A stretch of DNA of 64,000 nt from Microvelia longipes (GCA_018340805.1 JACMZG010001908.1:39917089-39981088), one strand, 5' to 3'; numbered from the stretch's first letter, positions 24,241 to 35,886 are shown. Notes: generated from the sequence alone by a model not told the origin. A program made the numbers and translations.

Positions 24241-24645
24241 GAAAGTACGAAAAACACTAAAAGTATTGTGACAATTCAGGGCACTGCTGACTGAAAGTAC
24301 AAATGACACTAAAAGTATTGTGACAATTCAGGGCACTGCTGACTGAAAGTACAAATGACACTAAAAGTATTGTGACAATTCAGGGCACTGCTGACTGAAA
24401 GTACAAATGACACTAAAATTATTGTGACAATTCAGGGCACTGCTGACTGAAGTACAAATGCACTAAAGTATTGTGACAATTCAGGCCACTGCTGACTGAA
24501 AGTACAAATGACACTAAAGGATTGCGACAATTCAGGGCACTGCTGACTGAAAGTACAATAGACATTAGAAATTTAGTTGACTGTTGACTGAAAGATCAAA
24601 AGACACTAAAAATATTGTGAAAAGTCACGGCAGTGTTGACTGAAA
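24241..24645. repeat. 52-bp minisatellite, 7-8 copies
   Basis: Units start GAAAGTACAAATGACACTAA at 24241, 24293, 24345 and 24397, then 24449, 24498 and 24549. The fifth unit has lost at least three single bases (GAAGTAC, ATGCACT, AAAGTATT), and the last copies decay. Confidence 0.9.
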
Positions 24646-24696
24646 GAAATTCCTTAGCACAATTCATCATAAATGCAATGCTACAAATCTTTTCCG

Positions 24697-24731
24697 TTAT
24701 CTTAAGGTTAATATATATATCCTTAAGATAA
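24697..24731. other. 11-bp perfect-stem hairpin
   Basis: TTATCTTAAGG (24697-24707) pairs with CCTTAAGATAA (24721-24731) around a TA-rich loop. Confidence 0.65.
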
Positions 24732-25312
24732 ATTAAAATTAGATAAGATGCACCACCATAATAATTAATATTAAGAGTTTGAAGCAAGAGATATTTTTAA
24801 TGTTATATACTCCTTAGAGGCGGTAATACTTTTAGGACCTGATGAAATAAGAAGTGTTAATGTTTTTATAACTAAATGACATACCACTTATAGAAAAGCT
24901 AAGAAAGCCTCTATTAAATATCCCAAACCTATATACAAGTAGTTGCAGGATATAAGCACGGCAAGTATACTTTTATAAACTTGTAGTTAGTACTTACATT
25001 TAATAGGTGTTTCAATAGCAGGGACTTGGAGCACTTAAGAATCCTCAAAGGAAATATTTATAATCGATTTTTACTTCCATACAGTAATACTTTAAGTACA
25101 ATAATACCTAATGTAATGGTACTCTGGCCTATGAGTACTACTATAAACGATGCTTATGTGGTTAATCGATTTTTACCCCAACTTCTTTTTATTTGACGAA
25201 ATGAGCGAGGAAACAACTGGATGCATTCCTTAGTTTTTATTTTCTTTAAAAAAATGTAAGGCTATCATTTTCAGTTACAAAAATAGTAAAGTGGTAGAAA
25301 ATTTTGTCTGCC

Positions 25313-25525
25313 TCCGTGGCCGTGATCGTATAGGCACTCGATTTTGGCACGAGAGGTCCGTGGTTCGCAGCCAGGGCTATGCTCAAAGATTATTTAAATA
25401 GTATTTGTGTTAAAAAGATTTCGCCAACTTTAATTGATACTTAGAGGATAGTAGACGCAACCCACCTGATGTGATTCCCGCAGGGTGAATACCCTGATAG
25501 GTCGAAAGGCCATTTTATTTTTTTT
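25313..25525 (+). mobile_element. tRNA-derived SINE family S1, best copy
   Basis: The head reads GCCTCCGTGGCCGTGATCGT and ATAGGCACTCG, with TGGCCGTGATCGTATAGG as the A-box region. It continues through TTTTGGCACGAGAGGTCCG to the B box GTGGTTCGCAGCC. The body has TTTCGCCAACTTTAATTGAT and GATAGTAGACGC. The 3' part has GATTCCCGCAGGGTGAATAC and GGTCGAAAGGCC, followed by a T-rich tail. The acceptor stem does not close as in a functional tRNA. The body matches 46483-46622 (minus) and the 3' part matches 62325-62412. Such elements are transcribed by RNA polymerase III from the internal boxes and mobilised by LINE machinery. Confidence 0.65.
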
Positions 25526-25849
25526 AGTAGATAATGTTGGTTAAAAAAATTGCTTTAGTTCCGCAAATAATTTTAAAAATAAAATCTATAAAACACCATC
25601 TTCAGAAAATTATCAAATTTAATAAAATAATACATAATATTACAATTAGTAATGATGTAAAAATCACAAAGATCATTATAGTGACTTTTGTGATTTTTAT
25701 GTTAATATTAATATTTAGTACTTATAGTTTTATTTGATAATAATCTTGTGGTGATGAAAAAACCCAATGTATATCCAAGTCTTTTTCCTAATCTACTTTA
25801 ATCATGGAGTTAAAGTTAAACCTATTGACTGAATTTTGTACATAGTTTC

Positions 25850-25940
25850 AACTCACTAGCATAAATACACTGGGAGCTACGTTGATTTTGTGAAAACCAC
25901 TTAAGAGGCTTTAATAATACATGAAACGGATTAAGACGTA
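25850..25940 (+). repeat. Dispersed repeat family R2, copy without CA tract
   Basis: CACTAGCATAAATACACTGG, GAGCTACG and GAAAACCACTTAAGAGGC match 4980-5250, but the long CA tract is absent. Confidence 0.65.
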
Positions 25941-26113
25941 AGTCAGATGACGGAACAGTTAAATGGCGTTGCATTCTTTCGTGTTGTAGGACGTCATAAG
26001 ACTGAATAATAATGTGTTGCAATACACGCCAGTGTAAAACACAATGCAAATTTTTAATCATTTATCATTTAATCGTCAATATTTACAAAACTTATTGCTA
26101 AGTTTTGAGACTT

Positions 26114-26144
26114 AAGAGAATCTTTAAGTTATAAAGATTCTCTT
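26114..26144. other. 13-bp perfect-stem hairpin
   Basis: AAGAGAATCTTTA (26114-26126), loop AGTTA, TAAAGATTCTCTT (26132-26144). Confidence 0.7.
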
Positions 26145-26410
26145 TAAATGTAATGTAAATAATAGAATATAGCTAGTTCATAACATTATTTTTTGGCACC
26201 TTGATACAGACGTAACAAAACACGTGTCCCCATTCATGTATTAAAACCGTGAGACATTACACCTGTCTACTCAGTCCATTTTAAGACAATGCCCTCCAAA
26301 AGGTATCGTCAACGGTATCAACTCTATGAACGCTGACAATTTCTAACATTGATACAACTTACTCAGTAAGAAGTTATAATTCGTGTGAAATAGTGCGGAC
26401 GAATAGATTT

Positions 26411-26446
26411 GTTGGTCTAAAGTAAAAGATAATTCTTTAGACCAAC
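26411..26446. other. 12-bp perfect-stem hairpin
   Basis: GTTGGTCTAAAG (26411-26422) pairs with CTTTAGACCAAC (26435-26446); the loop is 12 nt. Helitron 3' ends also carry a hairpin, but no CTRR follows at the usual distance. Confidence 0.7.
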
Positions 26447-26547
26447 ACTTTTTAATGTCTACACTGATTTACATCAATCCACCCACTATATTGACAAAGC
26501 ATCTCCTCGTCAACTCTATTTGATTTGATTGTGTAATCGACGCTTTC

Positions 26548-26653
26548 ATGGATTGTCAGTGTTTTGATTATGCATGAACGCAATGATGGTTTTACATAGT
26601 GATTGTTCTAAACTGTTTATCGTTCAGAGGTAGATATGAATACCTAAAGATAT
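26548..26653 (+). repeat. 106-bp direct repeat, left copy
   Basis: Starts ATGGATTGTCAGTGTTTTGA and ends ACCTAAAGATAT. Nearly identical to 27354-27459, with two differences by eye. The spacing of 806 bp with a GC-richer interior resembles a short LTR-type pair (TRIM) or a local duplication. Confidence 0.9.
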
Positions 26654-27353
26654 CATACATTCATTGTCTTTTATGGTTTTGTTTCTATTGTAATTCCACT
26701 TCTCAAAGTTCCCGATCTCTTCTACCCTGTAATTCCGATTGAAAGGATTCCAAAAACTACCGAGGTACATCCTGCTTAAACCTATTGTGCTTTCCCTTTC
26801 TTAATATCATGCCCTTGGTCTTTATCTAGATTTTCCTCTTTAAACACTCCACAAAGCTTTAGTGCAAACTTTTCTTAAAGTCTTCCACTTTCCCTCCATT
26901 CCATTTCCATTGGGGGTTTCCTTGAGTGAGTACTTTATTTACTTCCAGCAGTAAATTCGCCGATTCACCAATTCTTTATCTTGTATTTCAAAGTTTATTC
27001 GATTTTTATGTTTCCTTTTTACCTGTATGGGGTGCATTTTATATGAGTCATTCCAAGACTGAATTGCTTTAACAGCTTAAACGTGAGAAAGCATACTTAT
27101 CGTCCAAAAGGTTGATGAAGTAATCCACAAATTGCTAAATAAACTTATTCATAAAACTTATTAGGTCTTAACCAATATTTGACCAGCACTTTAGGCTTAC
27201 TCAACTGTGTGAGTTCTTGACAAAATATTAGTAGCTAGAGATACTAACAAACAGAAAGTAACCGCCGGGGCCAAAGGATGTACCCTATTCTTACGACGTT
27301 GGATAACCACGGTTAAACTAACGTATTATACGTAAAAGTTTATTGATATTTTT

Positions 27354-27459
27354 ATGGATTGTCAGTGTTTTGATTATGCATGAACGCAATGATGGTTTTA
27401 CATAGTGATTGTTCTAAGCTGTTTATCGTTCAGAGGTAGATATGAATACCTAAGGATAT
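27354..27459 (+). repeat. 106-bp direct repeat, right copy
   Basis: Partner of 26548-26653. The intervening 700 bp (26654-27353) has C/T-rich stretches such as CTTCCACTTTCCCTCC but no open frame, primer-binding site or polypurine tract that I could confirm. Confidence 0.9.
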
Positions 27460-27931
27460 AATTAAATTAATAATAATTTACAGTTGAGACTTAAAAGGCT
27501 TGAAAGTCGAAGAGCTAATTAACTTATCTAATGACTTACTAATAAAAATCAGATATTTAATTTAACTTTTATTATTCAAATTTATCCCTTATATATACTA
27601 TTAAAAAAGTTAAACCTTTACCTCTATACTACAAAGAAAAAATTTAACATTTATAAACCCGATTATAAAAATGTATTCAACCAATTACTAATCCAGACAT
27701 TTTTTAAACATATTTTTAGTGGCCCCAAACTAAGCATTAAAAGGCAGTGGGATTGAAACTCAAATGAACTCTTTTTATCCTTTTTGAACTGAAGATTTTT
27801 AGGTAAAAGGTTAAATCGACTGATGAAAGAAATTAATATCCGATAAATTATTTTTATTCATTCATAATCAAGTACTTTAAATAATTTTTGTTAAGCTAAC
27901 AAGTAGTTCTGTTTTTATTTGCTCTAAAGGA

Positions 27932-28171
27932 GTGCACCCGGACTATTTATTAAATTTCCACATTTCATTTACTAGTAAACCCAAAAAGCAAAAGACCTTT
28001 ATAGAAAGGAGTTGGCTTATAGATTTGTTGCTTAACAGTCGAATGAATAACTTATACTCAGCAGTAAATGTGCTCAAATTAATGGCACTAATCTGCACCG
28101 ACATCAGCAACGAACAGCTGATTATTGCAACGAAACGTTTATACCCAAAAGGAGGAAACTCGATTCGATGA
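27932..28171 (+). other. Unassigned 79-codon open frame
   Basis: The frame has no good ATG at its start; it would begin at GTG. Its residue mix is protein-like (SWLIDLLLNSRMNNLYSAVN, CTDISNEQLIIATKRLYPKG). There is no recognised domain and no clear splice sites. It lies inside the big DDR intron. Possibly chance or a decayed element. Confidence 0.15.
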
Positions 28172-28764
28172 GAACACCTCTCATAAATGATAAAGAAAAT
28201 TATATTATATAAAGCAGATAACTATTAATCTATTACCAACGAAAAATGTTATTTTTCCTACATAAGTTTATTCTATACGTGTAGCAGGTCGGGTTTCGCC
28301 GCATTTACCCTCCATCTTAAATCCTCCATATTGGAAAATCAACTGTGTTGTTTCTCACATTTATTTCCCATCCCTCTTCCTTTTCAAGATGCACTTCAAA
28401 TCGGATGAAAATGGGTCCAATTTGTTTTCTTTTATTTACCTCATTTTTTATTCGGTTCTATTGGGTTTAATATATCTTAATTTATACCCAATTCTTGTAT
28501 AGAGGGTGGTAACATTTCAAATACATCACCCTAATTAACTCAGCATCGTGCGGAGCTATCGCAAAAAATTAATACTGCCTTAACATATTCTTTATCATAG
28601 CTTCATGTAAATTAATAAAAATTTAACTGATATTAAGCCAAAATTAAATTTAAAGTATGATTTTCGTAAACCTAAAACGAAAGATAAAATACCTGAGCCA
28701 AAATAAGTCAGGGCATTTTTCTCGGATATAAATTATTTTTAATCACAAAGAAACTAAAGTAACT

Positions 28765-29619
28765 GAGGAAGTCCACCAGGTGACACAAGTAGTTTATAAA
28801 CCAATGCTACTGAAGAAGTTCACCAGGTGACACAAGTAGTTTATAAACCAATGCTACTGAAGAAGTTCACCAGGTGACACAAGTAATTTATAAACCAATG
28901 CTACTGAGGAAGTCTGACACAAGCAATTTATAAACAATGCTACTGAGTCCACCAGGACACAAGTAGTTTATAAACCAATGCTACTGAGGTCCACCAGGTG
29001 ACACAAGTAGTTTATAAACCAATGCTACTGAGGAAGTCCACCAGGTGACACAAGTAGTTTATAAACCAATGCTACTGGGAAGTCACCAGGTGCACAAGTA
29101 GTTTATAAACCAATGCTACTGAAAGTCCACAGGTGACACAAGTATTTATAAACCAAGCTACTGCTGACTTTATAAACCAATGCTACTGAGTTCACCAGGT
29201 GACACAAGTAATTTATAACCAATGCTACTATTCACCAGGTGACACAATTATTATAAACCAATGCTACTGAGGAAGTCCACCAGGTGACACAATAATTTAT
29301 AACCAATGCTACTGAGGAAGTCCACCAGGTGACACAAGTAGTTTAAACCAAAGCTACTGAGGAAGTCCACCAGGTGACACAAGTAGTTTATAAACCAATG
29401 CTACTGAGGAAGTCCACCAGGTGACACAAGTAGTTTATAACCAAAGCTACTGAGGAAGTGGTGACACAAGTAGTTTATAAACCAATGCTACTGAGGAAGT
29501 CCACCAGGTGACACAAGTAGTTTATAAACCAATGCTACTGAGGAAGTGCCAGGTGACATAGTCCAATGCTACTGAGGAGTCCACTAGGTGACACAAGTAG
29601 TTTATAAACCAATGCTACT
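28765..29619. repeat. 47-bp minisatellite, about 18 copies with many small deletions
   Basis: Consensus GAGGAAGTCCACCAGGTGAC then ACAAGTAGTTTATAAACC and AATGCTACT. Many units have lost 1-20 bases at scattered sites (for example TGCACAAG, TTTATAACC, CCAGGACAC), while the others are almost identical. Confidence 0.93.
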
Positions 29620-29979
29620 ACTTAAATATTATAGTAGAAAACAACAAAGAAAACTTTTCATAACTATTCTTCAAACTAAATAACAAAATTAAAAGAAAAT
29701 AGGGTTTCTAGACAATATGTTTCTATCTATCTAGAACGTATCTTCTAATTTTTTATTACTAATAACTTTCTTTTAACAACAAATCTTTAAGAAAAATAGC
29801 CCCTTCTCGATTATTTTCCTTAGTTTTTCTTCTAGAGCTCCTTCTTGTTTGATCCCTTTTTGTGAGCAGGAGGGGGAAGTAAAACTTGGAATTTTAGACA
29901 TAACTCATACTCTACCCGTTCCCCCTTCAGAATTGTTTGTCTTTCCAAAGAATGCCTTTCTATCATACTGACATGCCCC

Positions 29980-29998
29980 CCCCCCCGACTTCTTATAC
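29980..29998. repeat. Poly-C run
   Basis: A homopolymer run of about 11 C in AT-rich sequence; its length is likely to be unreliable. Confidence 0.8.
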
Positions 29999-30490
29999 TT
30001 TTTAATTAGACATGAATATTCTTTTTCTTCTTCCAAAATGGTAGACACATCACGAATATTTTATAGGAAAATCTTATTCATGTTTTCATAAATAAACAAC
30101 AATACAACTTGTTTTTCTGTAATATTTCATTTTTGATTTCGTGCTTAGGTATTTTTTTAATGAATTTTATAAACAAGAATTGAAAAATGGTAACTAAGGA
30201 GGTTGATAGACAATATCTTCTATGGAAATCTTTAAAGGACGGACTTTTTCTTAAAAAACTGGATTATATTGAGAGTTATAATAATATACCTGAAGCCTAA
30301 TATATAAAATGTATACTGGAAACAGGCTAATATACAGGCACAAATACTGTTTTTAAATACAAATACTATTCATGCATAATCTTAGAGCATCAAAGAATAA
30401 TTCTTCTGAGTACGTGTTCAAAACTTGCAGGTCTTTACAATAAAAATTCGAGAAAAAGATTTACGGTTAGGAAACAGCTTTATATAAAAA

Positions 30491-30840
30491 ATATGAAAGC
30501 TTAATATAAATATGAAAGCTATTTTAAATAAATATGTAGCTTATATTAAATAAATATGAAGGCTATATTAAATACATATGAAGCTTATTTTAAATAAATA
30601 TGTAGCTTATATTAAATTAATATGAAGCTTATTTAAATAAATATGTAGCTTAATATTGAAACACATATGAAGGCATATTAAATACATATGAAGCTATTTT
30701 AAATAAATATGTAGCTTATATTTAAATTAATAATATGAAAGCTTTTTAATAAATATGTAGCTTATATATTAAATAAATAATGAAAGGCTATATAAACATA
30801 TGAAGCTTATTTTAAAAAAATACTGAAGCCTTATTTAAGT
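30491..30840. repeat. AT-rich minisatellite (TATGAAGCTTATTTTAAATA)
   Basis: About 8-12 irregular units alternating TATGAAGCTTATTTTAAATA and AATATGTAGCTTATATTAAA, with frequent small indels. Confidence 0.85.
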
Positions 30841-32699
30841 TTACATTAATGAACCACTAACACTAATAATAAAAATAACCATCAAATAATACTTGACGTA
30901 AGAAGAATAATTGCCTTTTTAAATTATTTAAAATGAGGTTTTTTTTTATTTTTCCCAAGAGTGTTATTTCTTCCAGGTAATATAGGAAAGCCGGTTGATG
31001 CTGAATAAAAACGCCCTACCACATGGGGTTATTTTTTTTTTTTTGAATATTCATTCAAATTAAGCAAAAAAGACACTTCAACTTGATGAAGTGTACTTTG
31101 CGAAAAACAGAAAATAATAAAAGTTTTTTAGGGAAAAGTCAAGTAGTAAAGTCCTTTTACTAATAATAGAAAAGTTCGGAGTTCTAACCAATTTTTGTTT
31201 TATATTTTTTGTTCTTTTTAATTTTGAAAAATTAAAAAATAGTAAAAACCCCGCCGCTAATTTGTCATTTTTATGAAATAATAAGTTTTTTTAATAACAT
31301 TTTTGTTTTACTTTGTATCCATTATTACTTTCATTCACTTATTAAGCTTTATACTTTTTTTTCTTATTTATATTATTCTTTCTTTTTTCAGTAATACTAA
31401 ACTCATTGTTAAGTATAATGAAGCTAATTGTCAAAAATAATGTTAGTTTATATCTCAAGAGGATAGCTAAGGTAAAAAAAAGAACCATTACTGTGCATTA
31501 AGTCCACTAAAGAGTTTTTAAGGGAAAAGTTAAAAGGGATGGAAAAGAGGCCCCTTTATTAATTGTAATTTAGAGGTTTTCCTAGAGTGTCGGCCATTTT
31601 GTTTTCTATAGGACAAGGGAAGAGTAAGGAAAAAGACATTACTTTTGTTTTGTTAGGAGTGGAGGGGGCAGTTTATTGAAGTTTTTAGAAGGGGCTAGAG
31701 GTCTCGCACCTGAGACCAATTTCTATACTTTGTTTTCCCTTTTCTGAATCTTTAGTTTTCCTGGTTAAAACACAGGGTAAATAATTTTACAAACTTTAAA
31801 ATTATTCAAACTCAGCATTATATTGTCTAAAGAATCATATTTAAGGATGCCAAAAATGACATATAAGTAGTAAATATAAAAAATATTGACGTATTAGATC
31901 TGATATAACAATAGGGATATCATATTATTTCTCTCGTACAATTCTATTGGGTCAACTACTCATGTTTTGAATTTTTGACCCAAACAAAATATCGTAAAAT
32001 TAATGCAGAAATAATAAAGTCAGGTTAAATTAAAATTAAATTGTTCTATAATTATTCATTTATAGAATTATAATATAACCAAAATTTTAAAAAATCATAA
32101 ATAAATATAATATTATAAAAACATAATGGTGCCCTATCTGTTAGATTCTATTGATAGGAACATAAATATTTCAAGAAAGTACCCCTAAAATGTGATATTT
32201 TAAACCTGATATATAAGAAATGTATGTAGTAGGTCAGATTTATAATATCTATTAGTCCATAACAATCTAATGTCCTAAAAAAGTGAATGCAACAAAAAGG
32301 AGTGTTAAATAAGATCAGAATAATCAAACTTGAGTATCGGATAAGGGCAAGTCAGAAGGTTTGCAATTCTCCCTAGATCAGTTAAGAGTCAAGATTTAGT
32401 CCATTTGTTTACTTCGATCCAACTAAAACAAAACTTATCTCCTGATCGAGCCTACTTACTTTTCAAATAGCCAATAATCAATTTATCCCAGCCCCCCTTT
32501 TAAGTTAAGATTTATTTTTGTATTTTCCTTTCTTTAAGTTTCAATTTCATTTAGTTTACTTTTTCTTACCCTAACTTTATCTTTTTCAGATTGAAAGTCA
32601 GAAGTTCATCTTCAAAGTGTAATGTTTTGTCATTTTGAGTAATTTGTGCAAATTCCTTCTCACAGCTAATTAAATAAATAATTACTTTGATTATTGGTC

Positions 32700-32727
32700 T
32701 CCATCTTTAACTTAAGTTAAAGATGGA
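32700..32727. other. 28-bp perfect palindrome
   Basis: TCCATCTTTAACTT followed directly by its reverse complement AAGTTAAAGATGGA, with no spacer. Confidence 0.85.
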
Positions 32728-33540
32728 ATAAATAAAAAATGTCTCTTCCCGTCCTTACCTATGACTTAATGATTAAATAAAAAAATTCTGAAAAGTAAGA
32801 AAGAACTTAGGTAGTAATAAAAAGCTCAATCAAAATACAAAGCAGGTATGCTAAAAGCTAAATCTGAGATAGTTCTCTATCAAACCTATTGCTTAATAAT
32901 TTAGCTCAATTAAATCATGTAGCTTTAACAATACAATTCACAACAAGCGATAAACAATGGTTTATGCATTTATATGTCAAATAAATTAGTAAATTTGCAG
33001 CTGAGACTGCTTAAGGGCAGCTTAGACTATAATAGTCTAACACTCCAAGTAGTAAAAAAAATTCAGATTGTTAAATTATATTTTCTTTAAAAAAATCGCC
33101 TTGACTCTAGGTCTTCTGCCTTGATAGTATTTTTTCTTAAATCATGTTTTGATTAAAATGTTATTTATTTAAATGAAAATTCAGTTTCAATGGATAAACA
33201 TTTTTCCATATTAACCCCTTTATGTTTCCAAACTCAAGAAAAGATAAAATTCAAAAATAAATCTCTTTTTATTTCTTACTTTTTAAGCTTTCTTACTTCA
33301 ATCACTTCAATGTTTAAAAGAATTCTTTTAAATTTTTTGAAAAGATTTAACGTACTATACAGAAAAGTTTAAAAGAAAACTAAAAAGAAAATTTTATCTT
33401 TGGAATAGAAGTCTCACTAAAACTAATTTAAAGAAATTACTTTTACAGGAAAAACCTCCCCAAAAAGTTAGCATAAGATAACAGAAGTTAAATCATATCT
33501 GAAATTGGTGTGATATTCGTTTACAATTAAAGATGTATAA

Positions 33541-33585
33541 TACATCCATGGATGTATGGTACATGGTAATGGTACCATGTACCAT
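33541..33585. other. Palindrome plus hairpin
   Basis: TACATCCATGGATGTA (33541-33556) is a perfect 16-bp palindrome. It overlaps ATGGTACATGGTA/TACCATGTACCAT (33556-33568 with 33573-33585), a 13-bp stem with a 4-nt loop. Confidence 0.8.
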
Positions 33586-35031
33586 TTGTACATGGTATAT
33601 ACAAATAATAACACTTAGAGGCAAAAAGGAAAAATATATTCTCTATGCTCTTAAGTATCCAATTCTACAAGGAAAGAAGAAACCGAAAAAAAATTGAATC
33701 TAATCTTTTCAATCTTTGTTATTTCAATTTATGTTGCCTATAAAGAAAACAAAACTGCAAAACGAAAAAGAAAGTAACTAAGTGACAACAAAATACATGT
33801 TAAATCCCTTTAAAAATTTCTATACCGAAAAATCCAAGAAAAAACCAAGACTTTTTGTAGCTATCAGAGAGACAAAAAAGAGAGACAAACATGAGAATAA
33901 ACGAGCTCCTAAAAAAGCTCACCGGATGAAGGATGTCTGTTTTTCATTTTCTCGGGGGACGGGAAATAAGATTGTATAAAGGCCTGTAAACCTAAAGAAG
34001 GTAAGCAAGTATCCTAGAGGATTTGCTCCTAATAGATAATACTACGACTTTTAGAAAATTGAACCCTTATTTTCTTTTTCCTTGGTGTACTTTACTACTC
34101 AGTGTTTTAAAGGGTCCGGATTGTTACTGTTAAGGTGTGCGGTATTGTTAAGACAACATCAGAATAGGGTTACTGTAAAAAGAATCTTGTTTCTAACACA
34201 GTCTCTCCCGTTTTTACGTAAGTTTGTGTCAAAGGTACCATAAGTAGACATTAAGGTCACAATTTCATTTTTTTAATAAACGAACTTATATGATATTAAA
34301 ATAAGTTTTATCGAATATCCTCTTAATATTGCAAATGTTGCCACAACGATACGACATAGGTAGAATTCTGAGCATAGGATATAACAATAAGCCATAAGAA
34401 AAAAAAATAAGTTTAGCCTTTTTGCCCCAGTTCATGCACCGCGGGCCGTCTATTACAACTTTAATTTCCTAGATTCTTTGCCATTAAAAGTTTTTTGAAA
34501 CCACCACCGGATATTTTTATTCATTTACACTAGATGAGTCATTTACTCAAATACCACCGATACTTTTTCTGATTATCTTGTCACTATTGCTTATTTTTCA
34601 CAAAATAAAAAAGTAAACATCTAAGTATCATGTTTAGCAATTTTTTCCTATTGTAAACTGTGTTAATGAACTCTACTAATATTACTATTATATAAAATCA
34701 CTAAATAAATAAATTATAATTATAAAGATAATTTCAACGTTAAATTTCCTATGAAATATTACTAAACGACAAAACAATCCTGAATTGAAAAAAGACAATC
34801 TAGTTTTAGCTTAGTGCCATAATGTTATTAAATGTGGTCTAATATAATATAACAAAAATAAACATTTATGTTTTCACAATTGAAATTAAAGAAGAAGAGC
34901 TCTATATTTTTAAATTAAAAAGTAAGCTTCTCCAAAAGCTCTCCATTTGAGGAAAAAAGGCAAGCACGATTCTACCAATGGCTATACCTCCTTGAGAATA
35001 GAGAAAAAAGAAAACATTATAAAAGACTAAC

Positions 35032-35267
35032 CTCAGACCAGCTGATGTCTCTAAATCGAACCCCATTTGCCAAGTTAGCCTCCATACTCGACTTGGTCAA
35101 TGCTTCAGCCATTCTTCTCCTGAGCCTTACCAAATCTTCCCTTGAGTCTCCAGTGGCTGTTATTACGTAGACACCCGGTGGAGCTTCTATTCAATCGCTT
35201 CTCTAGCGTTCTGTCGTTAATTTGATTTTTTGGACACCAAGCACCTCCGAAACTCTCAGTTCGTACT
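35032..35267 (-). pseudogene. Ddr: DDR exon A (discoidin domain, N-terminal part), frame-broken
   Basis: 236 bp with an intact TTTTAG acceptor and GAG|GTTAGT donor and with phases that fit exon B. The conserved discoidin-domain peptide is present but spread over three frames. VRTESFGGAWCPKNQINDR is at about 35266-35200; IEAPPGVYVITAT is at 35190-35152 in a second frame. ETQG is at about 35150-35139 in a third frame. GRFGK is at about 35140-35126, back in the first; a VEYGG-like block and LGKW lie near 35092-35070. GVRFRDISWSE, at about 35064-35032, is in the frame that joins exon B. Family members read these blocks continuously (GAWCP, then VITATETQGRFGKGQG, then EYWR, then RFRD). The TQGR loop belongs to the collagen-contact face of DDRs. 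Either several small indels are consensus errors in the assembly, or this copy is inactivated. The other three exons are clean, so I lean towards sequence error. Confidence 0.85.
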
Positions 35268-35365
35268 CTAAAACAGAAGAATTAATAATGGTTAAGTCAA
35301 ATCAACATAAAGATAGATGGTTAAAAAATTAAATTACAGTAAAATTATGATTAACTAATCTTGAT

Positions 35366-35530
35366 GCTGAGGACCAGTAGCTCAAAGGTAGAGCAATCGT
35401 CTTCAGGGTTTAAATCCAGCCGGTCAGGACCTTATATACAATTGTTCTTTGTACAGTTTTCTCTTAAATTTAAGGCTGGTGAACCTAATTCAAAACCTAG
35501 GCTGTCTTGGCCAGCCTGAAATTAAACCCG
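35366..35530 (+). mobile_element. tRNA-derived SINE-like element, second type
   Basis: GACCAGTAGCTCAAAGGTAG then AGCA is a good tRNA D-arm and A-box (GCTC...GAGC pair). It is followed too closely by the B box GGTTTAAATCC and then CCGGTC, so most of the anticodon arm is missing. A body with GGCTGGTGAACCTAATTC and TCTTGGCCAGCC follows. It sits about 100 bp upstream of DDR exon A. A SINE head or truncated tRNA pseudogene rather than a working tRNA. Confidence 0.5.
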
Positions 35531-35689
35531 AGAAAAAGAGAGAGTTCAAAAAGACCGAGTTCTCCCGAGGGAACAGTCTTAATAACTTAAAATGGAAAAG
35601 TTAAAATAGAGTATATCTTAATGCTGACAGTTTTTAAAACTGAAATAAATCCTAAGAAATTTAAAATGAATATATTATCCAAGATTTTT

Positions 35690-35835
35690 TTTTTTACATA
35701 AAACAACTGTGTACAAAAATATAATGGTATATGTCTAAAAATACTTTGTGCAATCGAGAAATGGACAGTGGCCTGATAGTTCACAACTGGGACATACGAA
35801 TTTATTGAATGGTTTGAAGCCAAGCGAAGCGAGTC
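35690..35835 (-). repeat. Dispersed repeat family R1, 5' part
   Basis: On the minus strand GGACTCGCTTCGCTTGG is followed by ATAAATTCGTATG, CCCAGTTGTGAACTATC, AGGCCACTG and CTCGATTGC, collinear with 4351-4460. It directly adjoins the GAGAATGAGCG array. Confidence 0.55.
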
Positions 35836-35886
35836 CAAGAGTGTATTGCGAGTAAATACCGTTTGGTGATGTCCCATATCTGAGGA

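Noticed and set aside
25313..25385. Functional tRNA gene
   Set aside because: A and B boxes are present, but the acceptor stem does not pair and similar sequences continue into a shared SINE body.
26411..26446. Helitron 3' end hairpin
   Set aside because: No CTRR terminus at the expected distance and no TC 5' end identified.
28765..29619. CRISPR-like or coding repeat
   Set aside because: Head-to-tail 47-bp minisatellite without spacers or an open frame.
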